A stretch of DNA of 64,000 nucleotides from JBDHWG01 sp046328525 (lineage in GTDB: Bacteria; Chloroflexota; Anaerolineae; Epilineales; JAHCIE01). A program made the translations under genes and the position numbers. The stretch lies in assembly GCA_046328525.1 (NCBI GenBank), contig JAXLWK010000003.1:186001-250000 (forward strand). Direction: 5' to 3'. This document shows, one piece after another, positions 1-8,008 of this stretch (positions within the stretch are counted from its first letter, which is position 1; every line of letters begins with the position of its first letter). The notes under the pieces are model-generated. The model made no database searches and was not told where the DNA came from. It saw only the letters and a program-made list of their open reading frames with translations.

Positions 1-1962
1 GAGGATGCGGTAGACCTCGTGGCGGAGGCGGTCGCCGCTCGTCCGATCCAGCAGCCCAATGGCGTCGGCGATCAGCTCGGCGGTGCGCGGCTCGACATCG
101 AAATCGAGCCGCTGCTCCAGGCGCACGGCGCGCAGGATGCGCGTCGGGTCCTCGACAAAGCTGAGGCTGTGCAGGACGCGCACCAGGCGGCGGCGCAGGT
201 CGCTCTGGCCGCCGTAGAAGTCGAGCAGCTCGCCGTAGCGCTCCGGGTTGAGCGCGAGGGCCATGGTGTTGATGGTAAAGTCGCGGCGGTGCAGGTCGAG
301 CTTGATGGAGCTTTCGGCGACGGTCGGCAGCGCCGTCGGCTCGGTGTAGAACTCGGTGCGCGCCGTGACAAAGTCCAGCGGCGGCTGGGCCGGGTTGGCG
401 GGCTGCCAGTGGGCCGTGCCGAAGGCGCGGTGAAAGGTGGCGCGGCCGCCGTAGGCGCGCACCAGCGCTTCGACGAGGGCGTGGGCGTCGCCCTCGACGA
501 CCAGGTCTATGTCGGTGGCGACGCGCGGCGCGTTGAGCAGAAGGTCGCGGACGAAGCCGCCGACGACGTACAGGCCAAACTCCAGGCGCTCCGACGTCTG
601 GCTCGCCTGGTGGATCAGGGCCAGGGCGTCGGGCGTCAGCCGGTTCTCGAACCGCTGCGCCAGCTCGGCGTTGGGCGAGGGCTGCGCCAGGCGGCCGGCC
701 TGGTGGTTGAGGAGGTCGGTGCGGGTGACGATGCCGATGAGCCGCCCGTCCTCGACGACCGGCACCTGGCCGATGTGGTAGTCGAGCATGAGGCGCTGGA
801 GATGGGCCAGGGAGTCCTGGGGGCGGACCTCAATCGAGCCTTTGTGCATGTAGGTCGTGACGGCGGTCGCGCCGAGGCCGTGGTGCGCCGCCAGGTCCAC
901 GTCGCGGCGCGTCACAACGCCGACGACCTGGCCGTCGTCCAGCACCGGGAACCCTTCGTGGCCGAACTGGCGCATGAGCCGCGCCGCTTCCTCCACCGTC
1001 GCTGTGGCGGGAACGGTGCGCACGATGCCGCGCGACATAATGTCGTTGACGATGGGGCCGGTCGGCGCGGTCAGGGCGAGATGGTCTAGCAGCCGGTCGT
1101 GAATCGCGCGGATGTCGCCGCCGCGCACGAGCGCCGCCGCCGCCCGGCTGTGGCCGCCGCCGCCGAAGAGCTGGGCCACTTCGCCAACATCAATGGCGTC
1201 GTTAGTGCTGCGGGCGACCAGGTGAAGGCGGTCCTCCATCGCTACGAGCAGGAAGATGGCCGCTGGCTCAAACAGGTCCCGCAGCCGGTGGCACAGCGTC
1301 GAGATCTCGTCCACCGGGCGCGGGCTGGTGGCCGTGGCGATGACGACGGTGTGCGGGCCGTAGGCGTAGCTCTCCGCCGAGCGGGTGAGCTGCTGGAGCA
1401 GGTCGCGCTGGGCGGCGCTCAGCGGGTGGTAGAGATAGGCGCGCGCCTCGTCCAGGCTCGCGCCCCGATCGAGTAGCCACGCGACAGCGCGGGCGTCGCG
1501 GGCGGTGGTCTGCCCATACGTCAGCGCGCCGGTGTCCTCGTAGATGCCGAGCAGGAGGAGTGTCGCCTCGACGGGCGTGACCTCGATGGCTGCGTCGGCG
1601 AGACGCTCGACGAAGAGTGTCGCGCACGCGCCGGTGACGTCGCCCTCGAACGTCACGCCGTCGGGCAGAGGGCGGTGCAGGGGGTGGTGGTCAATCAGAC
1701 GGATGGCGGTGTTCGTCTTCATGCCGCGCACCTGCACCACGCCCTGGCTGTCCACGACCGTCGCGTGCTCGACGATGCGCCGGGGGAGCTGCGACCGACG
1801 CCGGAACGGCAGCTCGTCGCCGTGGGCGGCCAGGAAGGCCGCGATGTTGTGGTTGAACCGCTGCGGCAACACCGGGATGGCGTTGCGATCCAGTTTCCAC
1901 GCGCCAAGCTGGCTGGCAACGGCGTCGAAGTCGGCGTTCTCGTGGGTCAGGATGACGCGCAT
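1..1962 (-). CDS. DHH - CBS - CCA/poly(A) polymerase fusion protein (C-terminus cut by window edge)
   Basis: The reading frame is open from the ATG at 1962 to base 1 and continues outside the window. In order it shows: an N-terminal DHH phosphoesterase domain (start MRVILTHENADFDAVASQ, then a D-H-H motif near residue 90 and a DHHA1-type GGGGHSRAAAALV); two CBS domains (about residues 310-430); and a class II nucleotidyltransferase head (GGFVRDLLL followed by DIDLVVEGDA), as in tRNA CCA-adding enzymes and poly(A) polymerases. This architecture, usually about 850-900 residues, is known in Chloroflexota, Aquificae and other phyla. It probably acts on tRNA 3' ends; the DHH domain suggests an added nuclease or phosphodiesterase activity. 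The hydrolase gene ends 14 bases upstream of this start, so the two are probably co-transcribed. Whether it is a CCA enzyme, an A-adding enzyme or a poly(A) polymerase cannot be told from this part. Confidence 0.9.
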   Translation of the reverse strand, partial: MRVILTHENADFDAVASQLGAWKLDRNAIPVLPQRFNHNIAAFLAAHGDELPFRRRSQLPRRIVEHATVVDSQGVVQVRGMKTNTAIRLIDHHPLHRPLPDGVTFEGDVTGACATLFVERLADAAIEVTPVEATLLLLGIYEDTGALTYGQTTARDARAVAWLLDRGASLDEARAYLYHPLSAAQRDLLQQLTRSAESYAYGPHTVVIATATSPRPVDEISTLCHRLRDLFEPAAIFLLVAMEDRLHLVARSTNDAIDVGEVAQLFGGGGHSRAAAALVRGGDIRAIHDRLLDHLALTAPTGPIVNDIMSRGIVRTVPATATVEEAARLMRQFGHEGFPVLDDGQVVGVVTRRDVDLAAHHGLGATAVTTYMHKGSIEVRPQDSLAHLQRLMLDYHIGQVPVVEDGRLIGIVTRTDLLNHQAGRLAQPSPNAELAQRFENRLTPDALALIHQASQTSERLEFGLYVVGGFVRDLLLNAPRVATDIDLVVEGDAHALVEALVRAYGGRATFHRAFGTAHWQPANPAQPPLDFVTARTEFYTEPTALPTVAESSIKLDLHRRDFTINTMALALNPERYGELLDFYGGQSDLRRRLVRVLHSLSFVEDPTRILRAVRLEQRLDFDVEPRTAELIADAIGLLDRTSGDRLRHEVYRIL

Positions 1963-1976
1963 GGTCGTGCGAACAG

Positions 1977-2933
1977 TTAGCGCCCGGCGCCGTCGGAGAG
2001 GAAATCGAGCGCCAGGGCGTTGAAGTGGTCGGCCTCTTCGTCGTGGGGCAGCAGCCGGCTGCGGTGGAAGACCTCGAAGCGCGTGTCTCGCTTCAGGGTC
2101 AGAAAAGCGGTCGCCTGGGTGACCGGGTTGATCTTCGACTGCTCTCCCCAGGCGATGCACGTCGGCTGCTTCAGCTGCGCCCATGCCTGGGCGATGGGCA
2201 GGGTCAGGTAGTTGGTCAGGAACGAGGCCGGGGCGTAACGTGCGCCCGGCTGGTGGCCGGTGACGAAGTAGGCTTCCACCATCTCGTCCGTGACAAACGA
2301 CGGGTCGTAGTACGCCTGCCGTTCGAGGAAGCTGCGCAGGCTCGGCTTTGAGGCGAGCAGGTTGAACAGGAACGTGCCGAGGACGGGCGCGGCGACGAGG
2401 TTGCGGGCCGTCGTCGTCAGGGCGTTCGGCTCGCCGATGAGGCTCTGGATGCCGGTCGGGGTGATGAGCAGGAGCCGGCGGTACAGCTCCGGGGATGTCG
2501 CGGCGTTCTGGATGACGCAGGCCGCGGCCTGGGAGCTGGCGACGATGTGCGCCGGGCCGCCGACGACCTCGCGCAGGAAGCCGTTGAGAAGCTCGGCGTA
2601 TAGCTCGGCCGTGTACAGCAGGCTGGGACGCTCCGAGAGGCCGTAGCCGAGCCAGTCGAAGGCGTAGACCTTGAACCGCTCGCTGAGCGGCGCGGCCTGG
2701 CAGCGCATCTCATAGGACGAGGCGGCGGCGTTGAAGCCGTGCACCAGGACGACCGGCTCACCCTCGCCAATCGTCTTGTAGAAAATCATGCCGTGGGGCG
2801 AATGCCAGTAACCGGTTTTGCCCGGCACCTCGCTCATGAGAGGCCCGGCCCGCAATTCCTGGGTGATGTTGAAGGCGGCCATTCCGCCCGTGATGCCCGC
2901 GGCCAGCGCGAGGCCGCGTGTCAGTCTGCCCAT
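1977..2933 (-). CDS. alpha/beta-fold hydrolase
   Basis: 318 residues. After a hydrophobic N-terminal stretch (about residues 7-22, a possible membrane anchor) comes a typical alpha/beta hydrolase core: an HG oxyanion motif (VVLVHGFNAAASS), the strand-turn YAFDWLGYGLSERP, a nucleophile elbow reading VASSQAAA (probable Ser; more usual is GxSxG), and a late DHF motif for the catalytic His. It resembles the broad esterase/haloalkane dehalogenase-like group, and no substrate can be named. The start is supported by GAGGAG about 10 bases upstream. It lies 26 bases after fni and 14 bases before the DHH-CBS polymerase on the same strand, so the three probably form one transcript from the fni promoter. 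Confidence 0.8.
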   Translation of the reverse strand: MGRLTRGLALAAGITGGMAAFNITQELRAGPLMSEVPGKTGYWHSPHGMIFYKTIGEGEPVVLVHGFNAAASSYEMRCQAAPLSERFKVYAFDWLGYGLSERPSLLYTAELYAELLNGFLREVVGGPAHIVASSQAAACVIQNAATSPELYRRLLLITPTGIQSLIGEPNALTTTARNLVAAPVLGTFLFNLLASKPSLRSFLERQAYYDPSFVTDEMVEAYFVTGHQPGARYAPASFLTNYLTLPIAQAWAQLKQPTCIAWGEQSKINPVTQATAFLTLKRDTRFEVFHRSRLLPHDEEADHFNALALDFLSDGAGR

Positions 2934-2959
2934 GGTCTGTCACTCCTCAGATTGAACGA

Positions 2960-4021
2960 TTAGTCGGCGGCGCGGCCCATCAGGATCGCTTCTTCGAGTG
3001 AGCGGCGCTTTAGGTACGGGGTGTCTTTGAGCGCGGCGATGTCCCGGGCGCCGATGAGAAACATGGCAATCTTCAGCTCCTGCGTGATCTCCTGCGCCAC
3101 AGCCACGGCGGCTTCGGCCGAGACATCGGCGGCCTTCAGGAATGGAGCGGCCAGGCCGAACAGGTCCGCGCCGAGGGCGATGGCTTTCGCCCCGTCCACG
3201 CCGGATCGGACGCCGCCGCTGGCGATGAGCGGCAGGGCGGGCGCTGCCTCGCGCACGACTTGCAGCGAATCCGTCGTGGGGATGCCCCAGTCGGCGAAGC
3301 GGCGGGCGATGCGGCGAATGGTGTCGTCGGGGGTCAGCCGCCGCTCGACCTCGCTCCACGATGTCCCGCCGGCGCCGGCCACGTCCAGCGCTGCCACGCC
3401 GACGTCGGCCAGGGCGCGCGCCACCTCGCCGGATAGCCCCCAGCCGACCTCCTTGACTAGCAGCGGCACGTCGAGGCCCCGCGCCAGCTGACCGATCTTG
3501 GCAATCAACCCGCGCCAATCGGTGTTGCCGCCGTACTGCAAGGCTTCCTGGAGCGGGTTGAGGTGGAGGATGAGGCCGTCGGCGCGCACCATGTCCACCG
3601 CGCGGCGCGCGTGGTCAATGGTGTAGCCGTAGTTGAACTGCACCGCGCCCAGGTTGCCGAAGATGACGGCGTCCGGCGCGGCCTGGCGCGCGACGCTGAA
3701 CGACTCGGCGACTTCGGGGTGCTCCAGCCCGGCGCGCTGCGAGCCGAGACCCATCGCCATGCCGACGGCCTGGGCGGCCTGGCCCAGGTTGGCGTTGATG
3801 ACGCGGGCGCGCTCGGCGCCGCCGGTCATCGAGGAGATGAGCAGCGGGACGCGGAGGGGGTAGCCGAGGAAGGTGACGCTGGTCTCAATGTCGTCCAGGC
3901 TCAGCTCCGGCAGCGCCTGGTGGACGAAGGTGTACCGCTCGAAGCCCGTGGTGAGATTGGGAAACTGAACGTTTTCTTCGAGATTGACGCGAATATGATC
4001 GAGCTTTCTTTGCGAGTGCAT
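2960..4021 (-). CDS. fni: type 2 isopentenyl-diphosphate delta-isomerase
   Basis: 353 residues, normal length for the FMN- and NAD(P)H-dependent type 2 isomerase, which interconverts IPP and DMAPP in isoprenoid synthesis. Visible family motifs are the N-terminal RKLDHIRV, LLISSMTGG (FMN-binding loop), FGNLGAVQ, LLVKEVGWGLSGEVARAL, and the phosphate-binding SGGVRSGVD near the C-terminus. This is the archaeal/Gram-positive form, unrelated to the type 1 Nudix enzyme. It is the first gene of a leftward transcript and has its own consensus promoter 70-100 bases upstream, back to back with the acpP promoter. Confidence 0.95.
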   Translation of the reverse strand: MHSQRKLDHIRVNLEENVQFPNLTTGFERYTFVHQALPELSLDDIETSVTFLGYPLRVPLLISSMTGGAERARVINANLGQAAQAVGMAMGLGSQRAGLEHPEVAESFSVARQAAPDAVIFGNLGAVQFNYGYTIDHARRAVDMVRADGLILHLNPLQEALQYGGNTDWRGLIAKIGQLARGLDVPLLVKEVGWGLSGEVARALADVGVAALDVAGAGGTSWSEVERRLTPDDTIRRIARRFADWGIPTTDSLQVVREAAPALPLIASGGVRSGVDGAKAIALGADLFGLAAPFLKAADVSAEAAVAVAQEITQELKIAMFLIGARDIAALKDTPYLKRRSLEEAILMGRAAD

Positions 4022-4089
4022 GGGAGTGCCTTGCCGTAACTAATCACGGTGCGTGGTGTTACTATCACGTGAAGGCTAGCTTCGCTCAA

Positions 4090-4118
4090 ATGGTAACCAG
4101 GCCGTAGAGTCTTGTCAA
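4090..4118 (-). promoter_or_regulatory. sigma-70-type promoter of fni
   Basis: On the minus strand TTGACA (4113-4118) and TACCAT (4090-4095) are separated by exactly 17 bases. The position, 69 bases upstream of the fni start, fits the leftward transcript. Confidence 0.75.
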
Positions 4119-4128
4119 CACTCCGGCG

Positions 4129-4157
4129 TTGACTTCACCGGCGGGCGCTAGTATACT
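4129..4157 (+). promoter_or_regulatory. sigma-70-type promoter of acpP
   Basis: TTGACT (4129-4134), 17-base spacer, TATACT (4152-4157). Initiation near 4164 would rule out the longer frame that opens at 4129 and supports the start of acpP at 4219. Only 10 bases separate the two opposed -35 elements of fni and acpP. Confidence 0.8.
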
Positions 4158-4218
4158 TCTGCCACTTGCATCATCTATACAAAACATCTCCAAGACACCA
4201 GAATGGGGGTTCCCACCG

Positions 4219-4461
4219 ATGGAAGATCCTGTATTCGACAAAGTCCGCGACATCATCGTCGAGCAACTCGATGTGACGCCTGACCAGGTTAAGCTGGAGG
4301 CACGCTTCCGCGAGGACCTGCAAGCCGACTCGCTCGATCTCGTCGAGCTGATCATGCGCTTCGAGGAAGAGTTCGGCGGCGAGATCTCCGACAAGGAAGC
4401 CGAGCAGATCATGACCGTCGGCGACGCGGTTACCTATCTGCGCGAGCACCAGCAAGCCTGA
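4219..4461 (+). CDS. acpP: acyl carrier protein
   Basis: 80 residues, highly acidic, with the 4'-phosphopantetheine attachment serine in ADSLDLVELIMRFEEEFG. It carries growing acyl chains as thioesters in fatty acid synthesis. The frame is open from 4129, but the consensus promoter covers that region, and the ATG at 4219 gives the standard ACP N-terminus (MEDPVFDKVRDIIVEQLDV). No other fatty-acid genes lie beside it. A GC-rich hairpin follows 25 bases after the stop, so it appears monocistronic. Confidence 0.95.
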   Translation: MEDPVFDKVRDIIVEQLDVTPDQVKLEARFREDLQADSLDLVELIMRFEEEFGGEISDKEAEQIMTVGDAVTYLREHQQA

Positions 4462-4486
4462 GTCCGTGGTTCCTTTGTCAAGCATC

Positions 4487-4512
4487 GGGGTCCGGCCGCC
4501 CGGCTGGACCCC
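4487..4512 (+). terminator. probable terminator after acpP
   Basis: An 11-bp GC-rich stem (GGGGTCCGGCC pairing with GGCTGGACCCC, one wobble pair) with a 4-base loop lies 25 bases past acpP. The following T-tract is poor, so termination efficiency is uncertain. Confidence 0.6.
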
Positions 4513-4529
4513 GCTTCGTGTTAACCCAC

Positions 4530-4559
4530 TTCGTCACTTGTTCCCGCGCCACCTATAAT
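4530..4559 (+). promoter_or_regulatory. probable promoter of mobA-fdhD
   Basis: A perfect TATAAT at 4554-4559 is preceded by a weak -35 (TTCGTC at 4530-4535, 18-base spacer). It lies 27 bases upstream of the mobA ATG. Confidence 0.6.
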
Positions 4560-4586
4560 CTCTTGAGTTGACCGTCGAGGACCCCC

Positions 4587-5243
4587 ATGGCCGCGTTGAG
4601 TGCAATCATCTTGTCCGGCGGGCAAAGCCGCCGCATGGGCCGCGATAAGGCGCTGCTCGAGCTTGACGGCGAGCGGCTGCTGGATCGCGTGGCGAACACC
4701 GTGTCGGCCATCAGCGACGACGTCATCGTCGTGGCCGGCGACCCGGCGCGCTACCCGGCGGGCGATTGGCGCGTCGTGGGCGACGCCTTCCCCGGCGCGG
4801 GCGCCCTCGGCGGACTATACAGCGGGCTACAGGCGGCGCGCCACCCCTACGTCGTCGCCGTGGCGTGCGACATGCCGTTCCTGAGCACGCCGCTCCTGCG
4901 CTACCTGGCCCGCATGGCGAGCGGCTGGGACGCGGCCGTGCCCCAGGTGTCCGACACGCCGCTGACCGACGATCTCGCCTTGTCGCCGCGCCACACGGCC
5001 AAGGACCGCGACTTGCAGCCGCTCCACGCCGTCTACAACCGCCGCGTGGCGAAGGTCATCCGCAAGCGCATCGCGGCCGGCGACCTGCGCATGATCGGCT
5101 TCTTCCCGCAGATCAGGGTGCGCTACGTGAGCGCGGCCGAGATCGAGCGTTGCGACCCGCAGCGTCTGTCGTTCTTCAACGCCAACACGCCCGAAGAGTG
5201 GGCCGCCGTCCAGGAACGTCTGCATGGCCGATCCCAAACTTAG
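4587..5243 (+). CDS. mobA: molybdenum cofactor guanylyltransferase
   Basis: 218 residues, usual length. The N-terminus has the nucleotide-binding LSGGQSRRMGRDKALL signature, then GALGGLYSGL, ACDMPF and the C-terminal NANTPEEWA typical of MobA. The enzyme attaches GMP to molybdopterin to make the dinucleotide cofactor used by DMSO-reductase-family enzymes such as formate dehydrogenase. Its end overlaps fdhD by 20 bases, so the two are translationally coupled and very probably serve the same molybdo- or tungstoenzyme, which is not in this window. Confidence 0.93.
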   Translation: MAALSAIILSGGQSRRMGRDKALLELDGERLLDRVANTVSAISDDVIVVAGDPARYPAGDWRVVGDAFPGAGALGGLYSGLQAARHPYVVAVACDMPFLSTPLLRYLARMASGWDAAVPQVSDTPLTDDLALSPRHTAKDRDLQPLHAVYNRRVAKVIRKRIAAGDLRMIGFFPQIRVRYVSAAEIERCDPQRLSFFNANTPEEWAAVQERLHGRSQT

Positions 5244-6099
5244 CTGGCGCTACGTCCAGTATGACGACCACGGCCGCGCCGAGACGGTTGACGGCGCGAT
5301 CGTCAACGAGATGCGCTGGCGGCTGTACGTCAATCGTCGGCTACTGGTGAGCTTCATGTGCAGCCCCACGGAACTGCACCACCTGGCGCTCGGGTTCCTC
5401 GTGTCCGAGGGGCTAATCCATCAGCTTGACGAGGTGGTGTCGCTCAAAGTGTACGAAGACGAGCACCGCGTGTACTGGTACATGCCGAGCCTCGGCCTGG
5501 ACGAGACGCTCACGATGCCCGTGTGCGAGGAGACGGTCGGGGTGATTGATGCGCGCCTGACCCATTCCCTGCCTGACGATCTCGGCCCAAAGACCCTGAC
5601 CAGCGGGTGCGGTGGCGGCGTGACGTTCCAGGACATGGAGCGTGTGGCGGCGCCCGTCGAGTCGGCGCTGCGTGTCACGCCGACGGGGCTTATCGGCCTG
5701 ATGCGCCGGCTCAACGAAGAGGCGAAGCTCTACCGCGAGGTGCGCGGGATTCACACGAGCGCCCTCGCCGACGCGGAGGGCGTGCTGGTCGTGGCCGAGG
5801 ACGTAGGCCGCCACAACACCCTGGACAAAATCCGCGGCGCGTGTCTTTTGCGCGGAATCCCAACGCAAGACCGTATCCTATTGACGACGGGCCGCGTTTC
5901 TTCAGAGATGATTACCAAAGCGGCGCGCATGGACGTGCCCATCGTCGTCTCGCGCACGTCGCCGACCGCCCTGTCGGTTCGGCTGGCCCAGGCGTGGGGC
6001 GTGACCCTGGTGGGCTACGCGCGGGGGCGGCGGCTCAGCGTCTACACGGGCGCCGAGCGCGTGGTCGCCGACGTGGTCGCTGCCGTCAGCGAGAATTGA
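5224..6099 (+). CDS. fdhD: formate dehydrogenase accessory sulfurtransferase FdhD
   Basis: 291 residues. FdhD moves sulfur from IscS-type desulfurase to the Mo/W-bis-MGD cofactor of formate dehydrogenase. Visible are the cysteine-loop region SGCGGGVTF, the later IHTSALAD and EDVGRHNTLDKIRG motifs, and TTGRVSSEMITKAARM, all conserved in FdhD. The loop has one cysteine in a CGGG context rather than the CxxC of E. coli, as in many non-enterobacterial homologues. The start overlaps mobA. A formate dehydrogenase (often a selenoprotein) is therefore expected elsewhere in the genome, which matters for the selenocysteine candidates below. Confidence 0.93.
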   Translation: MADPKLSWRYVQYDDHGRAETVDGAIVNEMRWRLYVNRRLLVSFMCSPTELHHLALGFLVSEGLIHQLDEVVSLKVYEDEHRVYWYMPSLGLDETLTMPVCEETVGVIDARLTHSLPDDLGPKTLTSGCGGGVTFQDMERVAAPVESALRVTPTGLIGLMRRLNEEAKLYREVRGIHTSALADAEGVLVVAEDVGRHNTLDKIRGACLLRGIPTQDRILLTTGRVSSEMITKAARMDVPIVVSRTSPTALSVRLAQAWGVTLVGYARGRRLSVYTGAERVVADVVAAVSEN

Positions 6100-6120
6100 C
6101 GGTTCCTGGAAAAGGTGGAT

Positions 6121-6792
6121 ATGCGTCTGTCTCTCATTATTGCCATTGCAGCTGGGGTCATGCTTCTCGCGGCCGGCTGCCGCGTGCCCCCCGGTGTGAT
6201 CATGCCGCCACGCCCGACCGAAGCGCCCAAGATGGGCGCGGCGCTGTACGCCGAGCGATGCGCCGTGTGCCACGGTGACCAGGGCGAAGGCAAGGGCAAG
6301 GTCGGGACATCCCTCAATGGGCCGGAGTTTCTCTCGACTGTCAGCGACGCGCTCCTGACGGACGCCATCGCCAATGGCCGCGAAGGCACAACCATGTCGC
6401 CGTGGGCGAAGAACGGCCTGGACGACAAGCAGATCGCGTCCCTGGTGCAATACATCCGCAAGTGGCAGAAGACGCCGAGCATCGCTCTTGACACCGCGCC
6501 CTTGAAGGGCGACGCCGCGCGGGGCAAGACCCTGTATGACCAGAACTGCGCCTCGTGCCACGGCCCGACGGGCATGACCATGCGCAACGACAGCCTGAGC
6601 GGGTCGTCCATCGGCCACCCGCAATTCCTGGCCCAGGCGTCGGACGCCTTCATCGCCTATGCCATCGCCAATGGGCGGTCGGGCACGGTTATGGTTCCCC
6701 ATGCCATCGAGAAGGGCGGCAATCTCAGCGCCCAGGACATCGCGGATATTGTGACCTACATGCGCACGTGGAAGAACGTCCCGCCGCAGTGA
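6121..6792 (+). CDS. di-haem cytochrome c lipoprotein
   Basis: 223 residues. A lipoprotein signal (LLAAGC, lipid-attachment Cys at residue 20) is followed by two cytochrome c domains with CAVCHG and CASCHG haem sites, each with a later methionine candidate for the axial ligand (for example TTMSPWAKNG and GTVMVPHA). It is probably a membrane-tethered electron carrier outside the cytoplasm. The ATG at 6121 is preferred over the GTG at 6115 because AAGGTGG lies just upstream of it. It starts 21 bases after fdhD and may belong to the same transcript; the electron-transfer partner is unknown. Confidence 0.9.
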   Translation: MRLSLIIAIAAGVMLLAAGCRVPPGVIMPPRPTEAPKMGAALYAERCAVCHGDQGEGKGKVGTSLNGPEFLSTVSDALLTDAIANGREGTTMSPWAKNGLDDKQIASLVQYIRKWQKTPSIALDTAPLKGDAARGKTLYDQNCASCHGPTGMTMRNDSLSGSSIGHPQFLAQASDAFIAYAIANGRSGTVMVPHAIEKGGNLSAQDIADIVTYMRTWKNVPPQ

Positions 6793-7182
6793 GAGGCGGC
6801 GGGGTGGCGGGGTGACGGGGCCACGCTGTCGCGCGGACGCCAGGCTGAAGCGCTGGCGCTAAGAGGGCGAAGTCCTGCGGATTGGTTGACTGCTGGCTCT
6901 GCTGTAGCGCCGACTTCTAGTCGGCTCGGTAGGATCAGCACAGTTGGCTGGCGACTGACACCAACGGCGGCTTCCCCCTCCCCCAAAATGGTTGAAGGGC
7001 GGACAGGTCTAGCCCCTCTCCCTTTGGGAGAGGCTGGGTGAGGGTCTTAATGCTCACACGAGGTTTTAAGACCCTCACCCCATCCCTCTCCCACGGGGAG
7101 AGGGGGCCAGACCTGACGAGGTTGCCCGAAACCTGCGCCTGTTGGCCCCCTCTCCTGCAATGCTCGTCGCCCCGCCACCCCG
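6793..7182. other. intergenic region between convergent cytochrome and trp genes, repeat-filled
   Basis: No credible gene. The stretch holds GC-rich GTGACGGGG-type low-complexity sequence (about 6808-6823), half a copy of the GTAGCGCCGACTTC palindromic repeat (6904-6925) and a nested inverted repeat (7013-7104). The hairpins may end both converging transcripts. Confidence 0.6.
7013..7104. repeat. nested GC-rich inverted repeat (family member 1)
   Basis: Two half-elements, each itself a small hairpin (CCTCTCCC-ttt-GGGAGAGG and CCTCTCCC-acg-GGGAGAGG), are inverted copies of each other around a 14-base centre and share GGGTGAGGGTCTTAA. Related elements lie near 10143-10246 and 11882-11912. It resembles small non-autonomous palindromic elements; no flanking target duplication was established. 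Confidence 0.75.
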
Positions 7183-7986
7183 TCACCTCGTCACGACCGC
7201 ATCCATCGCACTCCGCAGCCCGCCAACAAAGTCTGCTACCGCGCTCGCCGGATCTTCCGCCTGGTCGGCAGTGCGGACGACAGCGCTGCCGACGATAACG
7301 CCGTCGGCGATGTGGGCGACGCGGCCGGCCTGCTCCGGCGTGCTGATGCCGAAGCCGACGGCCAGCGGCAGGTCGGTGTGGGCGCGGACACGCCCGACAA
7401 AACTCTCCAGCTCGGCCGGCAGGCTGGCTCGCGCGCCGGTCACGCCGAGCAGAGAGACGAGATAGATGAACCCGGAGGCTCGCTCGCACACGGTGCGGAT
7501 GCGGGCCTCTGTGCTGGACGGGGCCAGGAGGAAGATGAGGTCCAGGTCGCGGCGGCGCGCGGCCTCGGCGAGATCGTCGGCTTCCTCCGGCGGCAGGTCG
7601 GGCACGATGAACCCGTCCACGCCGGCGTCGGCGGCCTCGGTGCAGAAGCGCTCCACGCCGCGCTGGAAGATGGGGTTGTAGTAGCCCATGAAGCAGAACG
7701 GCGCGGCCACGCTCGCCTCACGCAACTGCCGCGCCTGGCGGAAGCAGGCATCCACCTTCATGCCCTGGTCCAGCGCGCGTTGCGTCGCCGCCTGGATGGT
7801 CGCGCCGTCGGCCAGCGGGTCCGAGAAGGGAATGCCTAGCTCGAACAGGTCCGCGCCCGCCCGCTCCGCCGCCGGTACAACGTCGAGCAGGGCATCGGGC
7901 GTCGGGTGGCCGATGCACAGGTACGGCATGAGGGCGACGCGGTGGGCGGCGCGCAGGCGCTCAAACGTCGGAGTGATACGTGACAT
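7183..7986 (-). CDS. trpA: tryptophan synthase alpha subunit
   Basis: 267 residues, family length. It cleaves indole-3-glycerol phosphate to indole and glyceraldehyde 3-phosphate in the trpAB complex. The catalytic Glu lies in ELGIPFSDPLADGATIQ and the second catalytic Asp in VDGFIVPDLPPEE; the C-terminal phosphate-binding glycines (GFGISTPEQA, GVIVGSAVV) are present. It is the last gene of the trp operon, 22 bases after the PurA-like gene. Confidence 0.95.
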   Translation of the reverse strand: MSRITPTFERLRAAHRVALMPYLCIGHPTPDALLDVVPAAERAGADLFELGIPFSDPLADGATIQAATQRALDQGMKVDACFRQARQLREASVAAPFCFMGYYNPIFQRGVERFCTEAADAGVDGFIVPDLPPEEADDLAEAARRRDLDLIFLLAPSSTEARIRTVCERASGFIYLVSLLGVTGARASLPAELESFVGRVRAHTDLPLAVGFGISTPEQAGRVAHIADGVIVGSAVVRTADQAEDPASAVADFVGGLRSAMDAVVTR

Positions 7987-8008
7987 AAGTCCTCACACGC
8001 AAGTCATG

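Noticed and set aside
19..1089. Long plus-strand frame opposite the DHH-CBS polymerase
   Set aside because: Shadow of the minus-strand gene in GC-rich DNA; the minus frame carries all DHH, CBS and nucleotidyltransferase motifs.
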